Below, piece after piece: positions 9,783 through 18,583 of a stretch of DNA of 64,000 nucleotides. Numbering within the stretch: position 1 is the stretch's first letter; each line of letters begins with the position of its first letter. Position numbers and translations under genes: made by a program. Under the pieces are notes generated by a model, which saw only the letters and a program-made list of their open reading frames with translations, searched no databases and was not told the origin of the DNA. The stretch spans positions 518,546-582,545 of the forward strand of contig NZ_JBFAPI010000004.1 of the NCBI RefSeq assembly GCF_040676615.1, read 5' to 3'. Origin of the DNA: Asanoa sp040676615. GTDB lineage: Bacteria; Actinomycetota; Actinomycetes; Mycobacteriales; Micromonosporaceae.

Positions 9783-11003
9783 CTAGCCCAGATCCCTGCC
9801 CAGCCGCGCGAGCGGCGACAACGCCATGAGCAGCGGTGAGAGCAGCATCCCGGCGGCCGTCACCGCCAGGCTGGTGCGCAGGCCCCACTGGGTCGCCAGG
9901 AGACCGCCCAGCACCGAGCCGAGCGGGGCCGTGCCCATGCCGGCGAACGTGATCGTCGCCGCCACGCGGCCCTGCATCTCGTTCGGGGTCAGTGCCTGCC
10001 GCACGACCATGACCGTGACGTTGACGAGTTGGCCGAACGCGCCGAAGACCAGGTTCGCCGCCACCAGCGAGGGTACGGTCGCCGTTGCCGCGCTGTGCAG
10101 GGTCGGCACGATCAGCAGTGCGCCGTCGCCGATCGCCGCGGCACCCACCAGCACCGGGCCGTAGCCCCACCTCGCCGGCAGGCGGGCCGCGAGCAAGGAG
10201 CCGACCAGGGCACCCGGGCCGGTCGCCGCCAGGACCAGACCGGTGGTGGCGCCGGACAGGTGCAGGTCGCGCGGCAGGAACAACAGGTAGGCGGTCATCG
10301 TGGCGGCGAAGCTGAACTGGAAGGCCGCCGACGCGAGGCACACCGTCCGCAGCGCGGCGTCCGCGGCCACGAAGCGGACCCCCTCGCCGATCTGTCGCAA
10401 GATCCGATGTGGACGTCGCGCCGGCGTCGGCTCGTCGGGGCGGATCCGCACCATGGAGAGGAACGACAGTACGAAGAACAGGGCGGTGGCGATGATTCCG
10501 ACCGACGACGATGCCAGCGCACCGGCCAGCGCGGGGCCGGCGATCTGGGCGCCGGAGCGGCTGCCCTCGATCGCGCTGTTGGCCCGGGCCAACTGGTCGC
10601 GGCGGAACAGCCGGACCATCGACGCCTGGTAGGCCACGTCGAAGAACACCGACAGGCTGCCGACGGCGAACGCGACCGCCAGCAGCGCGGGCATCTCGAG
10701 GCCGCCGAGGTGGGCCGCCACGAACGCCCCGGTCAGGGCCACGGCCCGGCCGAGATCGGCCAGCACCATCACGGTCCGGGTGCGCCAGCGGTCGACCCAG
10801 GCGCCCACCAGGAGCGGCAACAGGAGCAGCGGCGCCTGGCCGACCGCGCGCAGGGCACCGACCTGGTCGGGCCGGGCGCCGAGGGTGAGCACCGCGATCA
10901 GCGGCAGCACCACCAGGGCGGCCTGCTCGCCGAGTTGCGACGCGGTCTGGCCGGCCCAGAGCCGGCGGAAATCTGGATCAAGGCGGAGCGAGGAGGCAGG
11001 CAC
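9783..11003 (-). CDS. MFS exporter, EntS/MFS_3 type
   Basis: About 406 residues with 12 predicted hydrophobic segments. The order and loop motifs (FRRLWAGQTASQLGEQ at the N terminus, VDRWRTRTVMVLADLGRA after TM2, FDVAYQASMVRLFRRDQL in the middle) match drug or siderophore exporters of the EntS type. It exports an unknown small molecule. GTG at 11003 is preceded 5 bases upstream by AAGGGG; start codons further upstream lack such a site. It is oriented like the iol operon, but the iol promoter lies between them. Confidence 0.9.
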   Translation of the reverse strand: MPASSLRLDPDFRRLWAGQTASQLGEQAALVVLPLIAVLTLGARPDQVGALRAVGQAPLLLLPLLVGAWVDRWRTRTVMVLADLGRAVALTGAFVAAHLGGLEMPALLAVAFAVGSLSVFFDVAYQASMVRLFRRDQLARANSAIEGSRSGAQIAGPALAGALASSSVGIIATALFFVLSFLSMVRIRPDEPTPARRPHRILRQIGEGVRFVAADAALRTVCLASAAFQFSFAATMTAYLLFLPRDLHLSGATTGLVLAATGPGALVGSLLAARLPARWGYGPVLVGAAAIGDGALLIVPTLHSAATATVPSLVAANLVFGAFGQLVNVTVMVVRQALTPNEMQGRVAATITFAGMGTAPLGSVLGGLLATQWGLRTSLAVTAAGMLLSPLLMALSPLARLGRDLG

Positions 11004-11110
11004 AGGGACCCCTTGGACAAGGCTGTGCCGCGCTGATCGGGGCGGCACGCGAGGCGGACCGGCCGGAAACGGCCTGGAGCGTCAACGCGTGCGCGAGCGA
11101 CCGGGCATCC

Positions 11111-11269
11111 TCAACTCTTCTCCGCGTGTGCCTGAAGACGGCGGGGCAACTCCACGCGGTGGCCCTCGAAAGGGGCGCCCGCGTCCAGCGCGACCAGGGT
11201 AGCCGGCGGCATCCCGACCCCGCGCATCAATTCCAGGACCCAGCGCCGCCGAAGATCGCATCGCGCCAC
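11111..11269 (-). pseudogene. Possible C-terminal gene relic, unknown family
   Basis: An open frame of about 52 codons ends in VELPRRLQAHAEKS and stop. Its residue pattern (WVLELMRGVGMPPATLVALD, then AGAPFEGHRVELPRRL) looks like the end of a folded protein, but there is no convincing start or ribosome site. It fills part of the otherwise empty 290-base gap between the MFS exporter and the GntR gene. I do not recognise the family. The rest of the gap (11004-11110, 11270-11294) shows nothing else. Confidence 0.3.
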
Positions 11270-11294
11270 CCGAGGAGCACCGCCCCAGAGGCAA

Positions 11295-11975
11295 TCAGGA
11301 GGCGGTGCCGGCTCCCCGGCTGAGCATGCCGGCCTCGGCCATGTCGTCGACCGTGCCCAGGTAGTGCTCTTCCATCGCGGCCACGATCTCGTCGATCGTG
11401 CCGACGCCGAAGATGTCGACCAGGAGTTGGTGGCGGCGGACGGCCTCGTCCAGGGCGATGTGTTGCCGGTCGATCGACGAGCGCATCAGCGCGCCCATCT
11501 GGGCGTCGAGCATCCGCCACAGGGAGCCCAGTCGGTGCCGGCCGGAGGCGTCGATGATGCAGCCGTGGAACTCGGTGTCGAGGTCGATCATGCGGGCCAC
11601 GTCGCCGGACTCGGCGGCCTCGCCCATCCGGGCGACGACCTTCTTCATCGCCACGATGAGGTCGGAGCGCTCGCTGACGCTGCGGGCGGCGCCCGCCTCC
11701 AGCACGAACCTCGCGTAGCAGGCGTCCCGGATGTCCTCGTAGGCCATCCGGGTGACGATGCTGTGCCGGCGCGGCGAGATGTCGACCAGGCCCTCGACCG
11801 ACAGTTGCCGCAACGCCTCGCGGACCGTCGATCGGCTGACGCCGAGTTCCTCGGCGATGTTGGCCTCGATCAGCCGCTGGCCGGCCGCGAAGTCGTTGTT
11901 GAGGATCCGCCGGCGCAGCAACAGGTAGACGCTCTCCGGCAGGGATCTGTGCAGGACAGACGCTGGATCGCTCAT
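11295..11975 (-). CDS. FadR-subfamily GntR transcriptional regulator (FCD domain)
   Basis: 226 residues. The N-terminal winged helix-turn-helix contains EELGVSRSTVREALRQLSVEG (about residues 40-60). The C-terminal FCD domain shows metal/ligand-binding positions in DLDTEFHGCI, RRHQLLVDIF and EEHYLGTV. Proteins of this type usually sense a small carboxylate or sugar acid and repress their own catabolic operon. Its ATG overlaps the stop of the DUF4438 gene (ATGA), so it is the last gene of the 15-gene operon. The palindrome at 27081-27120, centred on TGTCGACA, is its probable operator (inference). Confidence 0.9.
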   Translation of the reverse strand: MSDPASVLHRSLPESVYLLLRRRILNNDFAAGQRLIEANIAEELGVSRSTVREALRQLSVEGLVDISPRRHSIVTRMAYEDIRDACYARFVLEAGAARSVSERSDLIVAMKKVVARMGEAAESGDVARMIDLDTEFHGCIIDASGRHRLGSLWRMLDAQMGALMRSSIDRQHIALDEAVRRHQLLVDIFGVGTIDEIVAAMEEHYLGTVDDMAEAGMLSRGAGTAS

Positions 11976-12799
11976 GGCCGGGAGTTTAGGTGGTCGGGAC
12001 GGAGCATGGGCAAGGCGTCGACCGCGATCGTGACCGGCAGGTTCTCCGCCGGCGCGCAGAGGATCGGCATCAGCCCCGGCCCATGCCCCGGCAACGGGCT
12101 GCCACCGTGCACGATCAACCCGATCGTGCGGTAGCCGCGCCGGTAGCCGGCGTTGTGCCGCACGTCGAGGTCGTCGACCGCGACCAGGTCGCCGAGCCGC
12201 AGGCCGGGGTCGGTCGCCGGGGTGAGCTGCAGGTCGATGTCCCACATCTGGGCCGGACGACCGATCCCGTTCCCGGCGTACGAGGACGGCAGCACCGCCC
12301 GCACGACCGCGGACACGGAACCGTCGCCGATCGTCAGCGGCAGCAGTGACAACGCACCTGGGTCGGCGTTCATCAGCACCACGCCCGCGATCGAGGCGCC
12401 CTGCCCGGAGCCACGCACCATGATCGGGTCACCCGGCACCAGCCGCGCCAGCACGTCGTCCGGGAACACGACGATGACCCGGCCCTCCTCGCCGCGCTTG
12501 CCGAGCACGAAGCCCTCGGCACCGGCCGCCGCGCCGCCGCGGACGACCGCGCGGTTGCCGAAGCAGGCGAAGGCGGTCAACGCGTGCCGCGCGGCCTGGT
12601 CCGCGTGCGCCAGCGTGACCCCGGGTGCGACGTGGTCGCCGTCGACGTCGAACACCCCGTCACCGACGTGTACGCCCAGCACCACCCCGCTGTCGCCGAC
12701 CGGCACGTAGGGCCGGCCGTCGGCGTCGATCAGGTAGGGCGAGCCCGGCATGGTGGGTGTCTCCACCACTCCGGACAGGTTCACCGCAACGGTGGTCAC
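11972..12799 (-). CDS. DUF4438 protein, second copy
   Basis: 275 residues, matching the DUF4438 family (structure known for Thermotoga TM1086, function unknown). Landmarks are GVVLGVHVGDGVFDVDGDHV, TAFACFGNRAVVRGGAAAG and the C-terminal GHGPGLMPILCAPAENL. It is clearly paralogous to the neighbour at 12796-13650, which ends in a similar GHGPGPSSILSGPAE. No signal peptide, so cytoplasmic. GTG start overlaps the paralog's stop by 4 bases. Two adjacent paralogs beside a TldD/TldE pair suggest a hetero-oligomer acting on the same substrate; that is inference. Confidence 0.82.
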   Translation of the reverse strand: MTTVAVNLSGVVETPTMPGSPYLIDADGRPYVPVGDSGVVLGVHVGDGVFDVDGDHVAPGVTLAHADQAARHALTAFACFGNRAVVRGGAAAGAEGFVLGKRGEEGRVIVVFPDDVLARLVPGDPIMVRGSGQGASIAGVVLMNADPGALSLLPLTIGDGSVSAVVRAVLPSSYAGNGIGRPAQMWDIDLQLTPATDPGLRLGDLVAVDDLDVRHNAGYRRGYRTIGLIVHGGSPLPGHGPGLMPILCAPAENLPVTIAVDALPMLRPDHLNSRP

Positions 12800-13650
12800 A
12801 GGAGTCCTCCCAGGCAGGCGTCGGGGTCGTCGACGATGTGGAACGCTTCGGCGGGGCCGGACAGGATGCTGCTCGGCCCGGGCCCGTGCCCGTACAGGCG
12901 GCAGTGTCCGGTGCTGATCACGCCGATGGTCAGGTAGCCGGGCCGGAACCCGCGGCCGAAACGGTGGTCGCTGTCCTCCAGCACCACCAGGTCGCCGATC
13001 CGCAGCGACTCCAGACCGAGGGACAGGTCCTCACCCTGACCGGCGTACGCGCCCATCAGGTCGGTGTTGGCGAACTCCGAGACCATCCCCGCACCGGCGC
13101 CGACCGCGACAGCCGGCACCCGCGCGGCGACGCCGACCTCGAGCCGGCCGTCGGCGCGGGTGCGCACCGGCAGCCGGTCGAGCAGCCCCGGGTCGAGGTT
13201 CTTGGCCACCACGTCGGGGTGGTCGAGCAGCTTGAGCCCCTGGCCCCGGGCCGCCACAGTGACCTGGTCTCCGGTGCTGACCTGGGCCAACTCCTCTTCG
13301 ACCAGGTCGACCAGCACGTACGCGTGCTGTCCGATGACCTTCCCGGTGAAACCGGCGGCCGGCCCGCTGCGCACCGTGACGGTGTTGCCGACACAGCTCA
13401 GGAACTGCAGGGCCATGTTGGCGCCGGCGTCGCGGTGCCGGACCGACAGGCCGGGCTCGAGGTGGTCGGCCTCGTAGCCGGTGGCCCGATCACCCGGGTG
13501 TACGCCGAGGGTTACCCCGCCCATGCCGGGCAGCAGGAACGGGGTCCCGTCGGCGTCGACCCGGTAGCCGTGCCGGTCGGCCAGGGCGGGCCAGACCTCA
13601 CCGGCGAGGATCTGGGTCACCAGGCGGTCGGCGTTGGTACGTACGGCCAT
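12796..13650 (-). CDS. DUF4438 protein, first copy
   Basis: 284 residues starting at ATG 13650 (MAVRTNADRLV); in-frame codons upstream belong to the tldE-like gene in another frame. It has the DUF4438 pattern GGVTLGVHPGD, LQFLSCVGNTVTVRSGPAAG, then TIGVISTGHCRLYGHGPGPS and SILSGPAEAFHIV. Compared with its paralog it has an extra N-terminal segment and no obvious catalytic motif of a known enzyme class. The start and the upstream stop share one base (TGATG). It probably works with TldD/TldE and the second DUF4438 protein. Confidence 0.82.
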   Translation of the reverse strand: MAVRTNADRLVTQILAGEVWPALADRHGYRVDADGTPFLLPGMGGVTLGVHPGDRATGYEADHLEPGLSVRHRDAGANMALQFLSCVGNTVTVRSGPAAGFTGKVIGQHAYVLVDLVEEELAQVSTGDQVTVAARGQGLKLLDHPDVVAKNLDPGLLDRLPVRTRADGRLEVGVAARVPAVAVGAGAGMVSEFANTDLMGAYAGQGEDLSLGLESLRIGDLVVLEDSDHRFGRGFRPGYLTIGVISTGHCRLYGHGPGPSSILSGPAEAFHIVDDPDACLGGLL

Positions 13651-15029
13651 CAGGCCTCCTCCACGGTCGCGGCACCGAACCGGAAACCGTGCCCGCGCAA
13701 CGCGGGCGCGGTGACGGCGCCGTTCCACACGTTCATCACCGGTTGGGACCGGCGCGCCGAACCGACCCCGTCGACGGTGCCGAGGAAGTCGAGGATCGAG
13801 TGGGTGAACCGGGCCCCGGCGACCGGCGCGGCCAGCTTGCCGTCGCTGATCAGGAAGCAGCCGTCGCGGCTGACCCCGGTAATCGTCGCGGTGACCCGGT
13901 CGACGAGGCGGGTGTACCAGAACCGCTGCACGTAGATGCCGTTCTCGACACCGGCGATCAGCTCGGCCTCGGTGGCGTCGCCGGCGTCCATCACCATGTT
14001 GGCCGCGACCGGCGTGGGCACCTCCTCGCGGGCGATGTGCGCGTGCCCGGTCGAGGCGGTGCCGAGCGCGGCCGCGGTGGCCAGGTTGGTGACCGCCTCC
14101 CCGACGACGCCCCGGGTCAGCAGCGGCACGCGCCGCTTCGGCGTGCCCTCCATGTCGAACCCGATCGGCAGGCCGATCGCCGTCGTGGCGTCGTCGGCCA
14201 CGGTGACCAGCGACGAGGCCACCTGCTGACCTGGGCGCCGCGCCACGAGCCCGACCCCGGCGGCCGCGAGCTCACCGGAGAAGCCGGCGTCCTCGAGGAA
14301 GGAGAGCAGCTCCCCGGCGGCTTGCGGGCCGAGCACGATCGTGTAGTGGCCGTCGGGCACCGGAATGCGGCCCTGGCCGGCGACGGCCTCGGCGATGGTG
14401 CGCTCGACGCTGGCGGCCAGATCGATCGCGCCGACCGACCGGTGCAGGTCGATCCAGTGCGAGGTGCCGTCGGCGACGGTGGCGGTCAGCGTGCCGAGCG
14501 CCTCGGTGGCCAGCGCGTGGTGCGCGACGCCGGCCGAGTTGACGACCGCGATCTGGGTCAGCGCCCGGCCGAACATGCCGGCGGCGTCACCGCCCGCGGC
14601 GGCCGCACCGCGCATGGTCTGCCCGGCCGCGGTGGCCCGGGCGGCGGCGTCGAAGGCCGCCGTGTCGTCGTGCCACAGGGACACGTCGGCAGCGACGGCC
14701 GGCAGGGCGACGCCGGCCGAGCCGGCCTTTCCCCCGGCCCGCTGCGCCAGCGCCCGGGCGGCGGTCGCGGCCCGGTCGACGGCCTCGGACAGGCCGGCCA
14801 GGGTGCCGGTGGCGGCCCGGGCGGCATGGCCGTCGACGATCGCGCGGACCGAGAACTGGGTCTCCAGGATGTCCTGCGGCTGGTGCACCCGGCCGCCGGC
14901 GAACCGGGTGTATTCGCCGGCCCGGCCGAGCAGGGTGATCTCGACGGCGTCGGCGGTCGGCACCTTGGCTGCGGCCGCGAGTTGGTCGAGCAGTCCGTCC
15001 GGGGCCACCGGTGGGGCGAACGAGGTCAT
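13650..15029 (-). CDS. TldE/PmbA-like metalloprotease partner subunit
   Basis: 459 residues of the TldD/PmbA family. It lacks the HExxxH zinc motif of TldD, as TldE subunits do, and has the family's C-terminal region (DGKLAAPVAGARFTHSILDF and MNVWNGAVTAP). In Escherichia coli TldD and TldE form a heterodimer that degrades unfolded or ring-modified peptides (for example microcin B17 maturation). Here the pair sits inside a catabolic operon rather than beside a peptide toxin. ATG 15029 shares a base with the tldD stop. Confidence 0.88.
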   Translation of the reverse strand: MTSFAPPVAPDGLLDQLAAAAKVPTADAVEITLLGRAGEYTRFAGGRVHQPQDILETQFSVRAIVDGHAARAATGTLAGLSEAVDRAATAARALAQRAGGKAGSAGVALPAVAADVSLWHDDTAAFDAAARATAAGQTMRGAAAAGGDAAGMFGRALTQIAVVNSAGVAHHALATEALGTLTATVADGTSHWIDLHRSVGAIDLAASVERTIAEAVAGQGRIPVPDGHYTIVLGPQAAGELLSFLEDAGFSGELAAAGVGLVARRPGQQVASSLVTVADDATTAIGLPIGFDMEGTPKRRVPLLTRGVVGEAVTNLATAAALGTASTGHAHIAREEVPTPVAANMVMDAGDATEAELIAGVENGIYVQRFWYTRLVDRVTATITGVSRDGCFLISDGKLAAPVAGARFTHSILDFLGTVDGVGSARRSQPVMNVWNGAVTAPALRGHGFRFGAATVEEA

Positions 15030-16504
15030 CAGGCCACTCCGATCCGCAGGTCACGCACCAACATCGGGGAGGCGCCGTGGCTCAGGAAGCCCCACTGCTT
15101 GGGCTCGCCCTTGCCGCACGGGTAGCCGAAGGCCCGGAACTCCCCCGGCCCGGCGACGGCTTCCACCGAGCCCCAGAACTGCGGAGTCACCCCGCCGTAG
15201 GAGAAGTTCTTCAGCAGCCGGCCGCGGCGGCCACGCTTGACCTCGTACGCCACCTCGGTGCCGAACTGGAAGTTGAGCCGCTGGTTGTCGATCGACCAGC
15301 TGCGGTTGTCGTCGATGTAGTAGCCGTCGCCCATCCGGTCGAGGAGCTCGTCGAGGCTGCCGCCGTCGCCGGGCTCCAGGTAGACGTGGGTGGAGAAGCA
15401 GACCGGCAGGTAGGCCCAGCCGTCCGAGCGGGCCGCGCCGGTCAGCGCGAGACCCGAGCGGGCCGCGGAGTCGCGGGTGGACAGCGTGTTGCGCACGATC
15501 CCGCGGTCGATCAGGGCCGCGCGGCGGGCCGGCGTGCCCTCGTCGTCGAACGCGAAGCTGCCCCGGGTGCCCGGGACGGTCGGGTCCGAGGCGATGGTCA
15601 CGGCGTCGGAGCCGTAGCGCAGCGAGCCGACGTCGCTCGCCTTGATGAACGAGGTGCCCGCGTAGTTGGCCTCGTCGCCGAGGATCCGGTCGAGTTCCAG
15701 GGCGTGCCCGGCCGACTCGTGGATCTGCAACGAGACCTGCTGGGCACCGATGACCACGTCGGCGTAGCCGCGCGGCGCCAGCGGTGCGGTCAGCAGCGCG
15801 ACCGCCTCCTCGCCGACCCGGCCGGCGTTGTCGAGCATCGCCAGCGAGGCCAGGTACTCCCAGCCGGCGCCGGCGGTGTTGCCGTGGAACGAGTTGGGGT
15901 AGCTGCGCCGCTGCACGTCACCGTTGCCGGCCGCGGTCACGACGAGCATCGCGCCGGTCTCCAGCAGGTGCTGGTGCTGGCGGGAACCCTCGGTGTTGGC
16001 GAAGTGCCGGTGCTGCCGCTTGGCGTTGACGCCGGCCTGGGCCGCGGCCACCTCGGCGGGCGCGCTGGCCGCGCCGAGCCACGAGGCCAGCAGGTCGTGC
16101 CGGGCACCGGTGTCCACGGTGAACGGGTCGACCTCGGCCGCCGTCTCGTAGCGGCCGCTGACCGCGGGCTGCGGCGGTAGCGAGACCGGCTTGCCGCTGC
16201 CGGCCAACGCCACCGCCGACGCGTACGCCGACCGGGCCGCCGTGGCGGCGTCGGCGTACGACGCGAGTGGCCGGGCGGCGAACCCCCACTGCCCGCCGAC
16301 CAGCACCCGCACCCCGATCCCGACGTTCTGCTCGATCCGCTCGTCGGGGTCGGCGCCCAGCTGTGCGTAGGAGCGCAGCTCCTCACACTCGATCAAGCGC
16401 GCGTCCGCGTAATCGACCCGGCCGTCCACAGTGTCCAGAGCGGACTCGAGGATCGCGCGGGCGCCCGCGTCATCGGCGAGCGCCCCCCACTGATGTGCGC
16501 TCAT
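15029..16504 (-). CDS. tldD: TldD-like zinc metalloprotease subunit
   Basis: About 491 residues. The zinc motif HESAGH is at residues 262-267, followed by ALELDRILGDEANYAGTSF, the TldD consensus. Other family marks are FAFDDEGTPARRAALIDRG and the C-terminal FSYGGVTPQFWGSVEAV. It is the catalytic half of the TldD/TldE protease and cuts peptides in a narrow internal cavity. ATG 16504 lies in an ATGA overlap with the Gfo/Idh/MocA gene. Position between a peptide-type importer and oxidoreductases implies that the imported compound carries a peptide or amide-like bond (inference). Confidence 0.9.
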   Translation of the reverse strand: MSAHQWGALADDAGARAILESALDTVDGRVDYADARLIECEELRSYAQLGADPDERIEQNVGIGVRVLVGGQWGFAARPLASYADAATAARSAYASAVALAGSGKPVSLPPQPAVSGRYETAAEVDPFTVDTGARHDLLASWLGAASAPAEVAAAQAGVNAKRQHRHFANTEGSRQHQHLLETGAMLVVTAAGNGDVQRRSYPNSFHGNTAGAGWEYLASLAMLDNAGRVGEEAVALLTAPLAPRGYADVVIGAQQVSLQIHESAGHALELDRILGDEANYAGTSFIKASDVGSLRYGSDAVTIASDPTVPGTRGSFAFDDEGTPARRAALIDRGIVRNTLSTRDSAARSGLALTGAARSDGWAYLPVCFSTHVYLEPGDGGSLDELLDRMGDGYYIDDNRSWSIDNQRLNFQFGTEVAYEVKRGRRGRLLKNFSYGGVTPQFWGSVEAVAGPGEFRAFGYPCGKGEPKQWGFLSHGASPMLVRDLRIGVA

Positions 16505-17622
16505 GCCGATTCCAGCGGGAACGACACCCACGCGCGGTCGCGGAAGGACTTCTCGAAGGCGTTGATGGTCTCCTGCACCAGCGCGCCCTGCGCGAAGTCG
16601 CCCTGGTTGACCGCGCTGCCGGAGAGGATCTCGGTGGTGAAGTCGGCGCAGAGGTTCGAGTAGAACAGGAAGTCCCAGTCCTCGCGGCTGTGCCCGCCCT
16701 CCGGGAAGAACTCCTGCGGAATCTCCCGCTCGACGAACTCGACCGAGCCCTTGGTGGCCGTCTTGATGGTCTGGCAGATGCCGAACTCCTCGACCAGCCG
16801 CACGATGATGGCGCCCTCGGAGCCGAAGATGCGCGCCTCGATGCCGGGGAAGTTGCCGACGGTCACGTACGACGACTGGATCGAGGCCAGCACGCCGTTG
16901 TCGAACTCGCCGATCCACATGTCGCCGTCGTCGATGTTGAGCCGCTGCACCAGGCCGGTGTCGCGGACCATCCGCTCGGGCACGAAGTTGCGCATGGTGC
17001 CGACGACGGAGGTCAGGTTGCCGCCGCTCCACCAGTGCATGATGTCGATGATCGGCGCGCCGTAGCCCTCGATCGACGAGGTGGTGAGCACGTTGGGGTC
17101 CGCGTTCGGGTCGACCTGGCGCATCGGGGTGGCCGGGTCGATCCACTGGCTGTTCTGCTCGTACCCGTTGAAGATGTACGGGGTTCCGACGAAGCCGGCG
17201 TCGATCAGGCTCTTGGCGTACTGCACGGCCGGTGCGTAGCGGAAGGTGAAGCCCAGCTTGGTCTTCAGTCCCTTGCTGCGGGCCAGTTCGGCCAGCGCCC
17301 GGGTCTGCCGGTTGTCGTGGTGCACCGGCTTCTCGCACAGCACGTGCTTGCCCGCGTCGAGGGCCGCCGCGGAGATCTCGTAGTGCACCCGGTTGGCGGT
17401 GGCCACGTCGACGACGTCGACCTCCGGGTCGTCGAGCAGCTCACGATAGTCAGTGACCAGCTTCTTGACGCCGAACCGCTCGCCCGCCTCGGCGAGCGCG
17501 GTGGGGTCGGTATCCGCGAGCCCGACGACCTCGACGCGCGGGTCGCGCTGCCAGCCGGGAATGTGGGCACGCTGGGCCCAGCGGCCCGCGCCGGCTACGG
17601 CCACGCGCAGCTTGTCACTCAT
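16501..17622 (-). CDS. Gfo/Idh/MocA family NAD(P)-dependent oxidoreductase
   Basis: 373 residues. The N-terminal Rossmann motif is GAGRWAQRAHIPGW, the conserved EKP motif is CEKPVHHDNRQ, and the C-terminal substrate domain contains GYGAPIIDIMHWWSGG with a likely catalytic Asp/His. It oxidises or reduces a sugar, cyclitol or amino-sugar hydroxyl. AAAGGAAA lies 5-12 bases before the ATG. It is the first gene after a 34-base gap within the operon. It might in principle replace the lost iolG, but it is not typical IolG and the promoter is separate. Confidence 0.9.
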   Translation of the reverse strand: MSDKLRVAVAGAGRWAQRAHIPGWQRDPRVEVVGLADTDPTALAEAGERFGVKKLVTDYRELLDDPEVDVVDVATANRVHYEISAAALDAGKHVLCEKPVHHDNRQTRALAELARSKGLKTKLGFTFRYAPAVQYAKSLIDAGFVGTPYIFNGYEQNSQWIDPATPMRQVDPNADPNVLTTSSIEGYGAPIIDIMHWWSGGNLTSVVGTMRNFVPERMVRDTGLVQRLNIDDGDMWIGEFDNGVLASIQSSYVTVGNFPGIEARIFGSEGAIIVRLVEEFGICQTIKTATKGSVEFVEREIPQEFFPEGGHSREDWDFLFYSNLCADFTTEILSGSAVNQGDFAQGALVQETINAFEKSFRDRAWVSFPLESA

Positions 17623-17656
17623 GGTGTTTCCTTTCCGTTTGCGATTCCGGGCTGGT

Positions 17657-18583
17657 CTAGCGACGCACCCGGGGGTCGACCAGCGCGTAGGCGAGGTCGA
17701 CGAGAAGGTTCATGACGACGATGAAGAAGGCGGCGAACAGCACGGCGCCGGTGATCATGGGGACGTCGAGCGTGCCGATCGCGTCGAAGGTGAGCTTGCC
17801 GGCGCCCGGTAGGCCGAACACCGACTCGATGACCACGACGCCGCCGAGGAAGTAGCCGAGGTCCATTCCGAGCATGGTCAGCAGCGGGCTGAGCACGTTG
17901 CGCAGGCAGTGCCGCAACAGCACGACCCGCTCGGGCATGCCCTTCGCCCGGGCCATCTGCACGTACGGGCTGCGCAGCGCTTCGAGCATGTTGGTGCGGG
18001 TGAGCCGGGCGTACCAGGCCGCGCCGCCCAGACCCAGGGTGAAGCTGGGCAGGATCAGGTAGTTGATGTACGGCGCCGCGTAGCCCGACAGCGGGAACAG
18101 GTTGAACTTGAACGCCAGCACGTAGAGCAGCAGCAGGCCGAGCCAGAACGGCGGCGCGGACAGGCCGATCAGCGTGGCCAGCGTGGTGGCGCGGTCGGCG
18201 AGCTTGCCCGGCCGGTAGGCGGCCAGGATCCCGACCGGGATGCCCAGCACCGCCTCCCACAGCACGCCCAGCACGGCCAGCGCCGCGCTGATCGGCAGCG
18301 CCCGCAGGATCGCGCCGGCGACCGGCGTGTCCTGCAGGGCGAAGCTGGTGCCGAGGTCACCGTGCAGCAACCCGACCAGGTATTTCCCGTACTGGTACCA
18401 GATGCTGCGGTCGAGGCCGAGTTGATGGTGGATGGACGCGACCGTCTCGGCGCTGGCGTTGGGTCCGGCGATCAGCCGGGCCGGGTCGCCGGGCACCACG
18501 TGGGTCAGCAGGAAGGCGAGGGTCACCACTCCGAACAGGACGATGACCGCCTGCGGGATGCGGCGCAGCAGGAACCGGGTCAT
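17657..18583 (-). CDS. Peptide-type ABC transporter permease, DppB-like
   Basis: 308 residues, six hydrophobic segments. It begins MTRFLLRRIPQAVIVLFGVV, the standard DppB/OppB N terminus, followed by HVVPGDPARLI. The EAA loop that contacts the ATPase is RSPYVQMARAKGMPERVVLL. It forms the transmembrane channel with the DppC-like subunit. ATG 18583 shares one base with the upstream stop. Confidence 0.93.
   Translation of the reverse strand: MTRFLLRRIPQAVIVLFGVVTLAFLLTHVVPGDPARLIAGPNASAETVASIHHQLGLDRSIWYQYGKYLVGLLHGDLGTSFALQDTPVAGAILRALPISAALAVLGVLWEAVLGIPVGILAAYRPGKLADRATTLATLIGLSAPPFWLGLLLLYVLAFKFNLFPLSGYAAPYINYLILPSFTLGLGGAAWYARLTRTNMLEALRSPYVQMARAKGMPERVVLLRHCLRNVLSPLLTMLGMDLGYFLGGVVVIESVFGLPGAGKLTFDAIGTLDVPMITGAVLFAAFFIVVMNLLVDLAYALVDPRVRR

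Noticed and set aside
16501..17622. The Gfo/Idh/MocA gene as the relocated iolG
   Set aside because: It shares only the general family motifs (GAGR, EKP) and belongs to another operon; the deleted iolG began MRIGLIGAGRIGA, unlike this protein.
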